A stretch of DNA of 64,000 nucleotides from Phaseolus vulgaris (Eukaryota; Streptophyta; Magnoliopsida; Fabales; Fabaceae), in assembly GCF_000499845.2 (NCBI RefSeq), contig NC_023749.2, positions 29,102,381 to 29,166,380 on the forward strand. Reading direction: 5' to 3'. Every line of letters begins with the position of its first letter. The first letter of the stretch is position 1. The notes under the pieces are model-generated. The model had not been told where the DNA came from and ran no database searches. It worked only from the letters and a program-made list of their open reading frames with translations. Positions 21,510-32,480 of the stretch are shown here, one piece after another. The translations under genes and the position numbers were made by a program.

Positions 21510-22577
21510 CTACAAGAAAAGATTAAGAAGCAAAATTTGGTCCCTTTATGAATTTGGGTCCAATGATGTTAGTAGCAACCTTAGGAACCTTCAAAATCTT
21601 AGGCACCTATTTTAAAATACCTTTGGAAACATAAAATTTTCTAATTTTACAGAATCTAACAGAGTGATCCTTTTTCATGCAGTAGAAACAACAAACAATC
21701 GGTTGTTTCGACTTTTTAACCGATTGATTTTTCGTGAGGTTTGAAAAAGATTATGAAAAGCTACAATTTTTGCTTTGTTGGTTAAAACCCAAACCTGATT
21801 TCCCAAAAACACACTGTTGAGATGCTAAAACATTCTCAAAATTTGATTTCCCTTATGAAATAATATCAAAAATTTTCACAAGCTATAAAACTTTCTCTTG
21901 AAGGGTTTTACAATTTTTACATCAACTTGAATCACAATTGCAAGATAGTTTTTATAAATCAGTTCAAGATTTTCAAAATAAACATTTGCATGACTCAAAT
22001 CATTTTCCAGAAATGTGATTTTCTCTTTCGACTTGTTGTTTTCACTTTTCAATCGGTTATTTAAAAGGGCTAATCTTTTAGCTTTTTCATGAGTTTCTTG
22101 AAAAGCATTAAGAAGTTGAAAATAGTTTTCACAATTGTTGGAAGAAGATGTACTTACTTGACTTGATCCAGATTCTTCTTTTGTCATAAGACAAACCTCC
22201 CTTCTGGATTCTGAAGGGAAAGATTCAGTAGTAGACTCCTCCTTGTCCATCCCAACACTCCTTGAATTTTTGTGATACTTCTCAAGGGTATTCCACATTT
22301 CTTTGGGAGAACTACATTTTGAAACCTTGAGCAATTCATTAGAATCAAGTGCAGATACAATGATGTTCATAGCTACACAATCAAGATGTTCTCTTTTAGA
22401 AGAAACATTTTCAGATATAGGCATGAGATAGCTATTTGTAATAACATTCCGGATTTTTCTATCTATAGAATCAACAAAGAATTTCATTCTTATGCACCAC
22501 AGTTCATAGTTCATACCACAAAACAAGGGTGGTTTGTTTAAACAGGCACCTTCCCCAAAAGAAAACTTTTTAGCCAT
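21510..22577 (-). pseudogene. copia gag remnant of Co1
   Basis: The ATG at 22577 opens MAKKFSFGEGACLNKPP, the usual start of legume copia gag. It continues through NYELWCIRMKFF and EMWNTLEKYHKN, then jumps over about 170 codons relative to Co2, losing the first zinc knuckle, to a Ser-rich and coiled-coil region (FQETHEKAKRLALLNNRL). The frame ends at 21876. The second knuckle (HSVRFCKIRKF) and tail (GPKFIKGPN) are found further left, to about 21510, in another frame. RT, RNaseH and integrase are absent. Confidence 0.75.
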
Positions 22578-22593
22578 TTAAAAAATAAGATTT

Positions 22594-22598
22594 AGGAT
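22594..22598. repeat. Left target duplication of the gypsy solo LTR
   Basis: AGGAT, repeated at 23448-23452. The matching uninterrupted site in Co2 (near 47818-47826) reads TTAGGATCAACTTG. Confidence 0.92.
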
Positions 22599-23447
22599 TG
22601 TACCGACTAGTCCTCAGACTTCGGCATTGACCACATCTATGGCGGGCCCCCGAAGGCTGGGTCCCACGAGGAGCATGGGCCAGGGTCCTGCGAAGCACGC
22701 GAGGCAAGGTGGCCGAGATGTGCTCGGCATCGGGAGTAAAGGGCGAGGAGGCCTCAGACCTCGATGACCCGAACAGTAAAGATAAGCCGAAAGAGGTGGT
22801 TTCCAAGCCACATTCCAGTTATCAGTAAGGGAGAATCCTAGACCGCGAGGGATCCGTGCATGGGATGTGAGTGGCATGGTCAGGGTGTAACGCAGTTAAA
22901 GAGCCATTGGGCAAGAGACGACTCGGGTGGGTCACGTTCCCAAGGGTGATCTGCATGCATGGCACGTGGACAACTAGGGGACTCCCCAGACGAATGATCC
23001 CAAAGATTGGGTGTGTAAGTTGGTACCCAAGCGGTCATCTCGTCAGAGGTTATAATCCAGTAAGGACGTTTTAAGTGCTAAGTTACCTTAAGAGAAGGTG
23101 ACAGCGACGCTAAGTGACATCTACAGTGGACATAGTTACAGTTAAACAGAAATAGCGAAGATTCTAAAGTATATAAGGGGTAATAACAAACTTAACAAGG
23201 TACACATTTCTAGTGCCAGTAACACACAAAGAGAATACACACACAGAGCTCTCAGAATTTAGGGTTTTTGGTGTTTCTTTGCCAGGTGTTGACTTGAGCG
23301 TCGGAGTGCAAACGACCGCGAGGGCGCCCGTTGTGTCTTTATTTTTAGGTGATCCACAAGGAGGAAAGCACCATGAGAAAAGGAGGGGTTCTTGGACGCA
23401 CAACTGTCGTAGACGCACAAGACACCTTAGGTCAACCGGTGGGAACA
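22599..23447 (+). repeat. Gypsy solo LTR in the Co1 leader
   Basis: 849 bp, beginning TGTACCGACTAG and ending GGTGGGAACA, flanked by AGGAT on both sides. It has a TATA-like box (23170-23177) and the U5 block shared with A-F (23292-23350). No internal region is present, as expected after recombination between two LTRs. Its termini place it with the Tat-type families here, but it is not the same family as A, B or C. Confidence 0.92.
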
Positions 23448-23452
23448 AGGAT
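23448..23452. repeat. Right target duplication of the gypsy solo LTR
   Basis: AGGAT, matching 22594-22598; after it the Co1 leader resumes. Confidence 0.92.
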
Positions 23453-23480
23453 CAAAACTTGAATAACTTTCAAGAACCTT

Positions 23481-23492
23481 GCTCTGATACCA
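23481..23492 (-). other. Primer-binding site of Co1 (initiator tRNA-Met type)
   Basis: Minus strand TGGTATCAGAGC, the standard plant copia primer site, two bases from the LTR end (CTAACA). Confidence 0.9.
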
Positions 23493-23494
23493 AT

Positions 23495-24067
23495 TGTTAG
23501 AATTATAGGGCTAAAACAAGAGGGGGGGGGGGGTGAATCGTTTATAATTTTTTTTTGCAAATACTAACTAAGAATGAATTTATTTAATGATTTATAGAAA
23601 GAAGAATCATAGAAGCCAAAAGAAACAAGCTATTAAAACTGTTATCAGTAAAACAATCAATTAAAATTACGATATAACCGGTTGTTTATATTACAGAGAA
23701 AAAAACAAGAATAAGCAGTTTATAAAGCAGGAATATCAACCGGTTGAAATATGAAATAACCGGTTGATTATGACAACATATTAAATATGAAACAGATTAT
23801 GATAGAGAGATTCACACAATCAGATTATACTGGTTCACTTAACCCTAAGCTACATCCAGTCCTCAGAACAGTCTCTGAGTATTCCACTAAGTAATCAATC
23901 ACAGATTACAACAACACACCACAAAGAGGTGACTTTGAATTCCACAAAGCCTACTCACCCTCTTTGCAACACTTCACACCTCAAGCCAGAATCCCACTGA
24001 CTTTACATGATTTTACAAACACGTTTTCAATATCAGAATACAATTACAAGAAACTAAGCAAGAATAT
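23495..24067 (-). repeat. Partial 5' LTR of Co1
   Basis: Begins (plus strand) TGTTAGAATTATAGGG, then a long G run and GTGAATCG. It contains the TATACTGGTTCACT / CTACATCCAGT phrase that also occurs in the Co2 LTR and the copia solo LTR, plus ACCGGTTG motifs. It is broken at 24067 by element F. Confidence 0.8.
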
Positions 24068-25128
24068 TGTTCCTTCCGCTTTGGCTTGGACACCTTCGCA
24101 CGTCTCTACAAGTTGCGCTTCACGAACACCTTTGCTTCTGTTTCAACGTTATCCTTCCTCCGTCGTGAACACCTGAAACAAAAAGACAAATGGCGCCCTC
24201 ACGGCCATTTGCACTCTGACGGTCAAGTCAGCTACTGGACAGGAAACACCAAACACTTCTCGTAGTAGAACACCGTAAGGTCAATGTTCAAAGAAATGCG
24301 TAACTCAAAATGCGCACTCTGCTAAAATGTCTTAGAATCTGTAAAACGTACCTTATTCTGTTTATCGTAAAACCTTATATACCTTCTCGATGTTCCTGTC
24401 CACGTGTCAGCCTGAGACTTGCGTATCCTGTGGGGGCTCCTTAGCAACACTGTTCCCAGTCTTAGGGCCTTCTCAGTGTGTAAGATTGCCCTGTCAGAGT
24501 GCGACTCGTGTGGGGGTGATTGCATGGGTGCCAACTCATACGCCCATTCTTTGAGTCACTCGCCCTGGGAGATCCCTGCCTTCCTTACGTGCCATGCATG
24601 CGGATCACCTTCTGGGACGTGACCCTTCATGGGTCGTCTTTGTCCCAGTAGCTTTCCAGCGGTGGTGCGTACTGTCGCGTCCCAACACCTCATGCACAGA
24701 TCCTTCGTCAGTTGGGTCTCTCTGTTCTGGTACTAGGGGTGTGGCTTGAAAACCACCTTTCTTTATCTATTATTTTTGTCTTGGATGCCGAGGCCCGAGG
24801 CCTCCACGCCCCTACCGGGCCGCCTCCTATTGTTCCACCTCCTCCACGGTTATCACTACCCGTGGGATCAAGAGGGGACACCCCTCTAGCTTAGGCGCCT
24901 TCATGGTGCTGAACCTGGGCGACGCCCGAGGCCAGTCAACGCCTGAGGCCTCCACGCCCCTACCGTGTGCCACCTCCCCATCGGCCACTTTATCCCTGAG
25001 CGCAACGAAACTCCTTCCAGTCCTGCTATATTTTTCAGTGGACCCTACCCTTGGGTCCAACTACATTGACCCTACCCTTGGGTCCCACTACGTTGACCCT
25101 GGTCGACGCCCGAGGATCTTATGGTACA
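24068..25128 (-). repeat. 3' LTR of element F
   Basis: 1061 bp; plus-strand ends TGTTCCTTCC and ATGGTACA, i.e. TGTACC...GGAACA in element orientation. TATA-like TATATAAG at 24374-24381 (minus), U5 block at 24173-24228. Near its U3 end a 27-bp unit containing GACCCTACCCTTGGGTCC is repeated. Confidence 0.85.
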
Positions 25129-25200
25129 TAAGCCCCCTAGTCTCGAGCTGACAACTTGTTCATCGAAGAGACTATGGCCTCACCCCACCGTCCTACGTGG
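25129..25200. promoter_or_regulatory. Polypurine tract and conserved block of F
   Basis: Minus-strand reading GACTAGGGGGCTTA abuts the LTR. The adjoining plus-strand CTTGTTCATCGAAGAGAC corresponds to blocks in A, C and D, and CCTACGTGGC lies where the others have a G-box. Confidence 0.65.
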
Positions 25201-25617
25201 CATTCTGTGACAGGACAGGCACAATGCTCTGAAGTGACGCCTTTCTACTCACACTACTGGGACTTAACGTCGCTTGCGCTTCTCAAGTTTACGTAAAGTC
25301 TTTCAAAATCACGCGCTTCAGGAACTGTTCCATCACTTGCGCCTTTCCTTACACTCTTCATCTTCTTCCTCGAGCTTTCTCTGATTCTCCTTTGCAAAAA
25401 CCAAGACTTTTGCCAATCAACCACAAAAGGTATGATTTTTATGCATTGATAGCTCTTTACTCTTGAGTCCATGCATTGATAGACTGCCTTGGACTGTTTA
25501 TGTACCGTCCCATCCCCGGGCGTTGACCAAAGTCAAACTCAACAGTTAAGTCAAAGTCAACATATAGTGGGACCACTCGAGGAGTCCAAAGAAGGAAGTC
25601 AACAGACTGACCGCTTG

Positions 25618-25758
25618 AGGCGTTGCCAAGATAAGGCGTCACTAAGATGGGGCGTCGCCAAGAGAATGCGTCGCCAAGATGAGGCGTCGTTAAGATGAGG
25701 CGTTGCCAAGATGAGGCGTCGCCAAGAGAAGGCGTCGCCAAAGTAAGGTGTCGCCAGG
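25618..25758. repeat. 15-bp GGCGTCGCC tandem array in the B LTR
   Basis: About nine copies of GGCGTCGCCAAGATGA with 1-3 changes each. The same unit forms arrays in the D LTR (56194-56345) and in the D 3' region (51141-51290). Confidence 0.88.
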
Positions 25759-26080
25759 TTCAGACATAACCCAAAACAGTAGCAAAGAGAAGAGAAAAGT
25801 GGCTTCAAGGCCATAGTTCTAGTACCAGTAGGGAGTAACCTGACTCGTGAAGTACTCTGCCACCGCTGGGAGGCCCCTGGGATAGATACGACCCATGAGA
25901 GGGCCACGCCTAGGGGCAAACCACGTTCGTAGTGTGTACCGACCAGGTCATCGGGTGTGATGACGTGGACAAGTGAAAGGTACGTGCTCATAAAAGGTCA
26001 ACATAGTTACCTTATGTAGAAGCGGCGTTCTGCATATGCATAGTCGGTTATCGCCGAGACGTGTCACTATCCGAGAGAAA

Positions 26081-26156
26081 GGCATCGCCTAAGCGGACAT
26101 CGCCTAAGTAAGACATCGCCTAAGCGGACATCGCCTAAGTAAGACATCGCCCGAAG
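26081..26156. repeat. CATCGCCTAAG tandem array in the B LTR
   Basis: Five units alternating CATCGCCTAAGCGGA and CATCGCCTAAGTAAGA. Absent from the D LTR. Confidence 0.88.
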
Positions 26157-26547
26157 AGTCAACCCGCATGACGTAAGAGTTTCGCAGAAAGGGGGGCCCA
26201 CATGATGGGATAACCCTAAGTTGGGTGGCGGCACTGTGGGTCCCTCCGCACAGGATAAACGATCAAGTCAAAAGGGCACGTGACTGTGCCCACGTGCTCA
26301 TAAAAGATCCTCAAGGAAGGCTGCATGCATGACACGTGATTAATCAGGGCACCTAAATAGTATGATGGCGCGAGAGATACAACGCTCAAGTTAGGGCCCA
26401 AGTGGCCATAAGGTTATACATAGCACTCTAGATAAGGGAAGCCCATGGGCCGGATACGCTAAGATCCGAAAGATAGCGGTGCAAGGACCTTCTCCAAGGA
26501 ACCCTAGATAATAGCAAGCAACGCAGGGGTAAACCCTAGTTTTCACC

Positions 26548-26555
26548 TATATAAA
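26548..26555 (+). promoter_or_regulatory. TATA box of the B LTR
   Basis: TATATAAA followed by GGGCACGAAG; the best promoter candidate for B gag-pol. Confidence 0.65.
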
Positions 26556-26884
26556 GGGCACGAAGAGCCCTAGTAAGGTACGTTTTCATAGTTATACAGA
26601 GACAAAACCCTAGTTGTTCTTGACGGCACACCCAACTGTGAGCACAAGGCAATTAGGGCAACACAGTTTTAGCCACACAGTTTCAGTCATTGAGATTATT
26701 ATACAGTTTCTAGTGACTTTGGTGTTTCTCGCTAGATGACTTGAGCGTCGGAGTGCAAACGACCGCGAGGGCGCCCCTTTGTTCTTCTTTTTCAGGTACA
26801 CACAGACGAGGCAGAACGAAGGTGCCCCAGCTCGTTAGAACAAGCCACGCATAAAGACGACCCAGGTCAACTGGCAGGAACATC

Positions 26885-26902
26885 TGGCGCCCACCGTGGG
26901 GC
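26885..26902 (+). other. Primer-binding site of element B (tRNA-Lys)
   Basis: TGGCGCCCACCGTGGGGC, two bases after the LTR, a perfect complement of the plant tRNA-Lys 3' end as I recall it. Confidence 0.9.
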
Positions 26903-26985
26903 CGATATAAACATCGGTTCCACCACACAAGCTTTCAGTTCCAGATTCCAACACCCAGATAAGTCGAGAGGATCCCCAGAGAGCC

Positions 26986-29466
26986 ATGACCACCCGACTA
27001 GCACGCGCTAGGAGTGAAGAGATGACCCTACAGCAACTCATGCGCATGGTGCATGGGCTACAAGACGCAGTGGCAGCATCGAAAGTAGAATAGGAGCACA
27101 TGCAGGCGGACCTGACAGCCTCTCAAGCAAGAAGCGAGGAACTCCATCGCACCAATGAGGAGTTACGCCAGAGATGGTGTGGCAGAGACGAACCGGAGGC
27201 TACATCCCCACCCAGGGAATTCACAACACCATTTTCACAGGCAATCTTGGAGACGGCAATTCCCAATACGTTCACGGGACCCAAAGCGACCTTCACGGGA
27301 ATGGAGGATCCCGAAGCACACCTCACGGCGTTCCACACACAGTTGTTGCTGGTAGGCGGTTCAGACACCGTTAGGTGCAAGCTTTTTATGAGCACCCTAA
27401 CAGGGATGGCTATGGATTGGTTCATCAGCCTCCCAGAGGGCCACGTCATGTCCTTCGCTCAACTTTCACAACTATTTAGAGAACAGTACCTGGCCAACAG
27501 AACTCCCGCCCCAGTCTCATACGATCTTTTCGACGTCAAGCAGTTCCAAGGCGAAACCCTAAAAGAGTACATAAGCCGCTTTGGGGCACAGGTAGTGAAA
27601 GTAGGCACCAAGGAGGAACCCATGATTGTATACGCGTTCAAGAAGGGGGTGCGTCCCAGATCTTTTAGTAAAACGCTTAACCGCAGTCGCCCTAAAACCT
27701 TCGCCGAGATAAGGCGACAAGCGGTAGAGCATATTGCCTCGGAAGGTGAAACGTACGAGAAATGCGCAACCACTGCGCCAGCGCGTCCCAAGGCACAGAT
27801 ACGCACGCAACCCGTTCGGGTTCACCAAGCCATCACAGAAAGAAAACACTTTGACAGGAAACGCGCTTACGAGCCACGAAGGACCCAACCTAAGGGTCGA
27901 GTAGAGGAAGGGAGAGAAGCAAGCAAGCCGCGGAGGCACAACTTCGTGATGGAACTCAAAGATCTGATTGCGGTACCCAGCATAGCCGACAGGTTGAGGC
28001 CACCGATTAAAGCTGACAAGGTGCTGGGACCTCGCAAGGAGTCATTGTGCAAATTCCACGAAGCATTCGGGCACCATATTAACAACTGTTTGGCGCTTGG
28101 CTATCAGTTGGATGAGCTCGTGAAGAATGGTTTCCTGAAGGATTACTTGATGGAGAAACAGGCGGGACGACCGTCAGGCTCGCAACCGGGGGGCAGTGAG
28201 GGGCAGCAGCACGAGGCGCCCGTTTTCGGTGAAATCCACACCATAGCTGGTGGATTCTCGGGTGGCGGGTGTACTGCGTCACAGCGTAAAAGATATGCGA
28301 GGTCCGTAGTGTCAGTGGAAGTTTTTGAGGACCATTCGTCCGATGTGGACATCACGTTCACTAAGGAAGACCTCAGGGATGTTGTGCCGCATGACAACGA
28401 TCCCATTGTGATCTCGCTCGTCACGGCAGGGAGGACGGTTCATCGGGTCCTGGTCGATCAAGGGAGCTCGGCAGACGTGATGTTCTGGCCGACCTTCGAA
28501 AGTCTACAATTATCTACAGACCAGCTGAGGCCATATGGGGGTTGCCTATACGGTTTTGCGGGTGATCAAGTCGAAGTCAGGGGATACATTGAGTTAAGAA
28601 CAACGTTCACAGATGGGGTTGCTTCGCGCACGGAGAAAATCAAATATCTTGTTGTGAACGCCCCCTCAGCATATAATATCCTATTGGGAAGGCCAACACT
28701 CAATAGGATAGGAGCTATACCCTTCACGAGGCACATGAAGGTCAAATTACCTTCAATGGAAGGGGTAATCGTCACCATCCGATCCGACCAAGAGGAGGCA
28801 AAGAGATGTTACGAAAACAGCCTCAAGAACAGGCGATCAGTGTGCCATGTGACCACAACACCGCCTCTTGGTGCGGGGAATGAGCATAAAAACCGACGAG
28901 CTATGGATGCAGCGTCAGAGGGGACAATCGAAGGCGACGTGGTTATGGATGTGGCATTAGAAGCAGCCACCAAGGGCGACGTGACCATGGAAGATGTCGG
29001 GGCGAGGTCTGAGAGCAACGCTAGAGTAGAGGAGGAGGAGAACTGCCCGGAAGCCGCCAGGGAGTCAAGCATTGTGAGAGCATTGCTCGCTAGTGAGAAG
29101 AGGCCTCGGCCAGTTGGAGATTGGCTCGAAAGGGAGATCGGCGGCAAAACTTTTAAGTTGGGGAAAACTTTAGACGGCGAGACACAGGAACAGATCGCCA
29201 AGGTGATAAGCAGGCATCTGGACGCATTCGCGTGGTCTGCCTTGGATATGCCGGGAATCGACCCCGATTTTTTATGTCATCGTCTAGCAATGGACCCTCA
29301 AGTCAGACCAGTCCGACAAAGAAGAAGAAAATTCAATGAAGAAAGGAGACAGGCGATCAGAGATGAAACGCAAAAACTCCTCGAGGCAGGCCACATCAAG
29401 GAGATACAGTATTCGGAATGGCTCGCCAATGTTGTATTGGTAAAGAAGAGCAATGGGAAATGGTGA
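26986..29466 (+). pseudogene. gag, protease and start of RT (element B)
   Basis: The frame opens at ATG 26986 (MTTRLARARSEEM), meets TAG at 27091-27093 where A has CAG, then stays open to TGA at 29464-29466, inside NGKW-RMCVDF. From residue 1 of the open part (27100), gag spans about 70-212, the CKFHEAFGHHINNC knuckle is at 317-330, and the protease motif VDQGSSADV starts at about 452 (28453). After that come YNILLGRPTLNRIGA, an acidic linker and the RT entry. This is the longest uninterrupted reading (788 codons) in the window and shows that gag and pol share one frame. Confidence 0.88.
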
Positions 29467-30936
29467 ATGTGCGTCGACTTCACAGATCTAAACAAAGCCT
29501 GTCCAAAGGATTCCTATCCTTTGCCAAGAATAGACGCCCTGGTGGACAGAGCAGCAGGGTGTAAGTTGTTAAGTTTCTTAGACGCATTCTCGGGGTACAA
29601 CCAAATCAAGATGCACCCCATGGACGAGGAAAAAACTGCCTTCATGACGGAGAAGTCGTGCTATTGCTACAAGGTGATGCCTTTTGGGCTGAAGAATGCG
29701 GGGGCCACGTACCAGAGGCTGATGGATAAAGTGCTTGCACCTATGCTCGGGAGGAACGTACAAGCTTACGTTGATGATATGGTCGTAACATCCCTGGAAA
29801 AAAACCAGCATATTGCTGATTTGGAGGAGCTGTTCGTCACGATAGCCAAATATAAACTGAAGCTGAACCCTGAGAAGTGCATTTTCGGCGTGGAAGCAGG
29901 AAAGTTCTTAGGTTTTCTCTTGACCGAAAGAGGGATCGAAGCGAATCCTGACAAGTGTGCGGCCATCCTGGCGATGAGGAGCCCTGCTACGGTTAAGGAG
30001 GTGCAGCAGCTTACAGGTCGGATGGCCGCCCTGTCGCGATTTGTGTCTGCCAGTGGAGAGAGGGGTCACCCGTATTTCCAGTGCTTGAAAAGGAATAATA
30101 GGTTTGTCTGGACGAAGGAGTGTGAAGAGGCTTTCGTGAGGCTCAAGGAGTACTTGGCGAGCCCGCCGGTTCTGTGCAAACCTCAAATGGGAGCGCCCCT
30201 CAGGTTATACTTTGCCGTAACCGAGAAGGCGCTGAGTGCGGTGCTCGTCCAAGACCAAGATCAAGTTCAGAAACCTATTTATTTTGTCAGCAAGGTGTTG
30301 CAGGGCCCGGAAGTGAGATATCAGGCTTTGGAGAAAGCAGCACTGCCAGTAGTGTTTTCGGCGAGGAGGTTGCGCCATTACTTCCAGAGTTTTACAGTGT
30401 TGGTGATGACCGACTTACCTATCCAGAAGGTTATGAAGAAACCGGATGTGGCTGGAAGAATGGTAAAATGGGCGGTAGAGTTGTCGGAGTTCGACATCAA
30501 GTATGAGCCCCGGGGACCGATCAAGGGGCAAATCTTCGCTGACTTCGTGGTCGAGCTATCTTCTGGAACAGCGCAGAACGCCGGAGATGGTTTTCGTTGG
30601 GTGCTTTCAGTGGATGGGTCCTTTAACCAGTTGGGTAGTGGGGCCGGGATAATTCTGGAAGGACCCAATGGCGTGTTGATAGAGCAGTCCCTAAGGTTTG
30701 CCTTTAAAGCCAGCAATAACCAAGCGAAATATGAGGCTTTGATCGCTGGTATCTTGTTGGCAAAGGAGATGGGAGCAAGGGTGCTGATGGCCAAGAGTGA
30801 TTCATTGCTAATCACGGGCCAAGTAACTGGCGAGTTCCAGGCTAAGGATTCGCAGATGGCAGCTTATCTGGAGTATGTGCAGGAGTTGAGGAGGTCTTTT
30901 GTTTTGTTCGAAGTAGTGCATGTGCCAAGAGAGTAG
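29467..30936 (+). pseudogene. RT and both RNaseH domains (element B)
   Basis: RT motifs FLDAFSGYNQI and YVDD (AYVDDMVVTS, about 29764-29793), thumb, then a first RNaseH lacking its catalytic Asp (LYFAVTEKALSAVL). The second, archaeal-type RNaseH follows from about residue 375 (SVDGSFNQLGSGAG). Its catalytic Glu is changed: NNQAKYEAL here, NNQAEYEAL in C and D. The segment ends at TAG 30934-30936, where A and D have CAG (PREQNAR). Confidence 0.88.
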
Positions 30937-32424
30937 AACGCCCGAGTTGACTTGCTAGCCAAGCTCGCCAGTTCGGGCAAGGGGGGCAGGCAGAGGACTG
31001 TCATACAAGAAACCTTGAAGACACCTCGAGCATTCGTGACGGACCACCAAGTTCTCCAAGTCTGCAAGTCAAGGGAAGGGACGGCGAGGGGTCACAAATC
31101 TCTATCTCAGGAGACCTTGAGGACGGCAAGGGTTAGAGTGCATCCAGTGGGAGAGACAAAGATGACGCAAGTTTGCGTCGTCCACGAGCTAGACACATGG
31201 ATAACGCCGTACCAACGCTACATGGCAGATGGCGTACTCCCAATGGACCCGACGGAGGCTAGGAATGTAAAAAAGAACTCCAGCAAGTTCACCCTCATCG
31301 ATGGCGAGTTGTACAGGTTTGGGTTCACACACCCCCTATTAGTATGTGTGCATGGAGAGAAGTGCACGAGAATTATGGCCGAGCTCCATGAGGGGATTTG
31401 TGGGAGTCACATCGGAGGTCGAGCCTTGGCGACGAGAATCATCCGTGCAGGTTATTATTGGCCGACAATGAGGGAAGACTGCAAGAGATACGCCCAACGT
31501 TGCAAGCAGTGCCAGGAGCACGCCAATTGGCACAAGGCGCCTCCGGAAGAGTTAAAGTCAATCTACAGTCCCTGGCCTTTCCACACATGGGGAATCGATA
31601 TTCTGGGACCCTTCCCATTGGCGATTAGGAAGATGAAGTATTTGGTTGTGGCAGTCGAATACTTCACGAAGTGGATTGAAGCAGAACCAGTAGCCTAGAT
31701 TACCGCGCACAAGATTCAGAATTTCGTATGGAAGAATATTGTGTGTCGTTTCGGTGTGCCCAAGCGTTTGGTATCAGATAATGGGACTCAGTTCGCAAGT
31801 CACCTGTTGAAGAAGCTGTGCGAGGATGTTGGAACTCAACAGGTGTTCGCTTCTGTGGAACACCCACAAACGAATGGGCAGGTGGAGTCAGCTAATCGGG
31901 TTTTACTGAGAGGTTTGAAGAGGAGATTGGAGAAGGCCAAAGGATCTTGGGCTGAGGAAGTTCCCCGTATAATATGGGCATATCATACCACTGAGCAATC
32001 AGGAACCCACGAAACCCCGTTGAGTTTGGTGTACGGGTGCGATGCGATGATCCCAATTGAAATCTAGGAAAGCTCGCCGAGATACCAGAACTTCGTGTCG
32101 GAAGACTCGAATGCAGAAAGGAGGATGAACTTAGATTTGCTGGATGAGGTCAGGGAGGAGGCAAGGGTAAAGGCTGAAGCAATAAAGAGAAAAGTCGAGC
32201 GCAAGTACAATTCTAGGGCAAGGCCAAGGCAGTTCAGAGATGGCGACCTGGTGATGAGGAAGGCCCACCTGTACGAGATGCAGAATAAATTGTCACCCAA
32301 ATGGACAGGACCGTTTAGAATAACTGAAGCACTCGGGAACGGCGCCTACCGTTTGGAAACACTGGAGGGAGGGGCGATTCCTCGAACTTGGAACGCTACC
32401 CATCTCAAGTTTTATTACAGTTAA
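30937..32424 (+). pseudogene. End of second RNaseH and integrase (element B)
   Basis: Same frame as before, with TAG at 31696-31698 (A and D: CAG in PVAQIT) and TAG at 32065-32067. It shows the HHCC zinc region (HEGICGSHIGG ... CKQCQEH), DDE core (GIDILGPFP, SDNGTQF, ESANRV) and C-terminal domain ending ATHLKFYYS. Apart from the stops all catalytic residues are present. Confidence 0.88.
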
Positions 32425-32480
32425 AGCATTCTAAGTAGCAGCTAACTCGAACAGTTAAGTGAAAACAGTTTTTCAAGGTG

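Larger units (their letters stand above)
20280..24067 (-). mobile_element. Co1: copia-type remnant, interrupted by a solo LTR and cut by element F
   Basis: Minus-strand Ty1/copia element. From the right: part of its 5' LTR (23495-24067), a primer site (23481-23492), a leader containing a gypsy solo LTR (22599-23447), a damaged gag (about 21510-22577) and 1.2 kb of non-coding 3' sequence with a polypurine run (CAAATAGGGGGAGAAG, minus strand, near 20922-20937). No protease, integrase or RT is seen, so it was probably a gag-only non-autonomous element or is internally deleted. The left limit is approximate. The 5' LTR is broken at 24067 by element F. Confidence 0.7.
24068..25500 (-). mobile_element. 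Element F: 3' end of a Tat-type gypsy element
   Basis: Minus-strand fragment: 3' LTR (24068-25128), polypurine tract (25129-25145), the conserved block beside it and about 350 bp leading to the aORF2 5'-UTR donor site (CAAAAG|GTATGA at 25439/25440). There it is interrupted by element B at 25501. aORF2, gag-pol and the 5' LTR of F are not in this window. It is inserted in the Co1 LTR (left flank AATAT). Confidence 0.8.
25501..26882 (+). repeat. 5' LTR of element B
   Basis: 1382 bp, from TGTACCGTCC to GGCAGGAACA, inserted in element F. U3 holds two tandem arrays (25618-25758 and 26081-26156), then a TATA box (TATATAAA, 26548-26555), the CAAACCCTAG-like leader common in these families, and the U5 block (26740-26796). 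The first 110 bp are nearly identical to the D LTR at 56077. Confidence 0.9.

Noticed and set aside
25618..25758. Regularly spaced GGCGTCGCC units as a possible CRISPR array
   Set aside because: Units are head-to-tail with no unique spacers, occur in LTRs of a plant retrotransposon, and there are no cas genes.
26885..26902. Possible tRNA-Lys gene at the sequence matching the tRNA 3' end
   Set aside because: Only the 3' acceptor/T-arm portion is present, at LTR ends. These are primer-binding sites.
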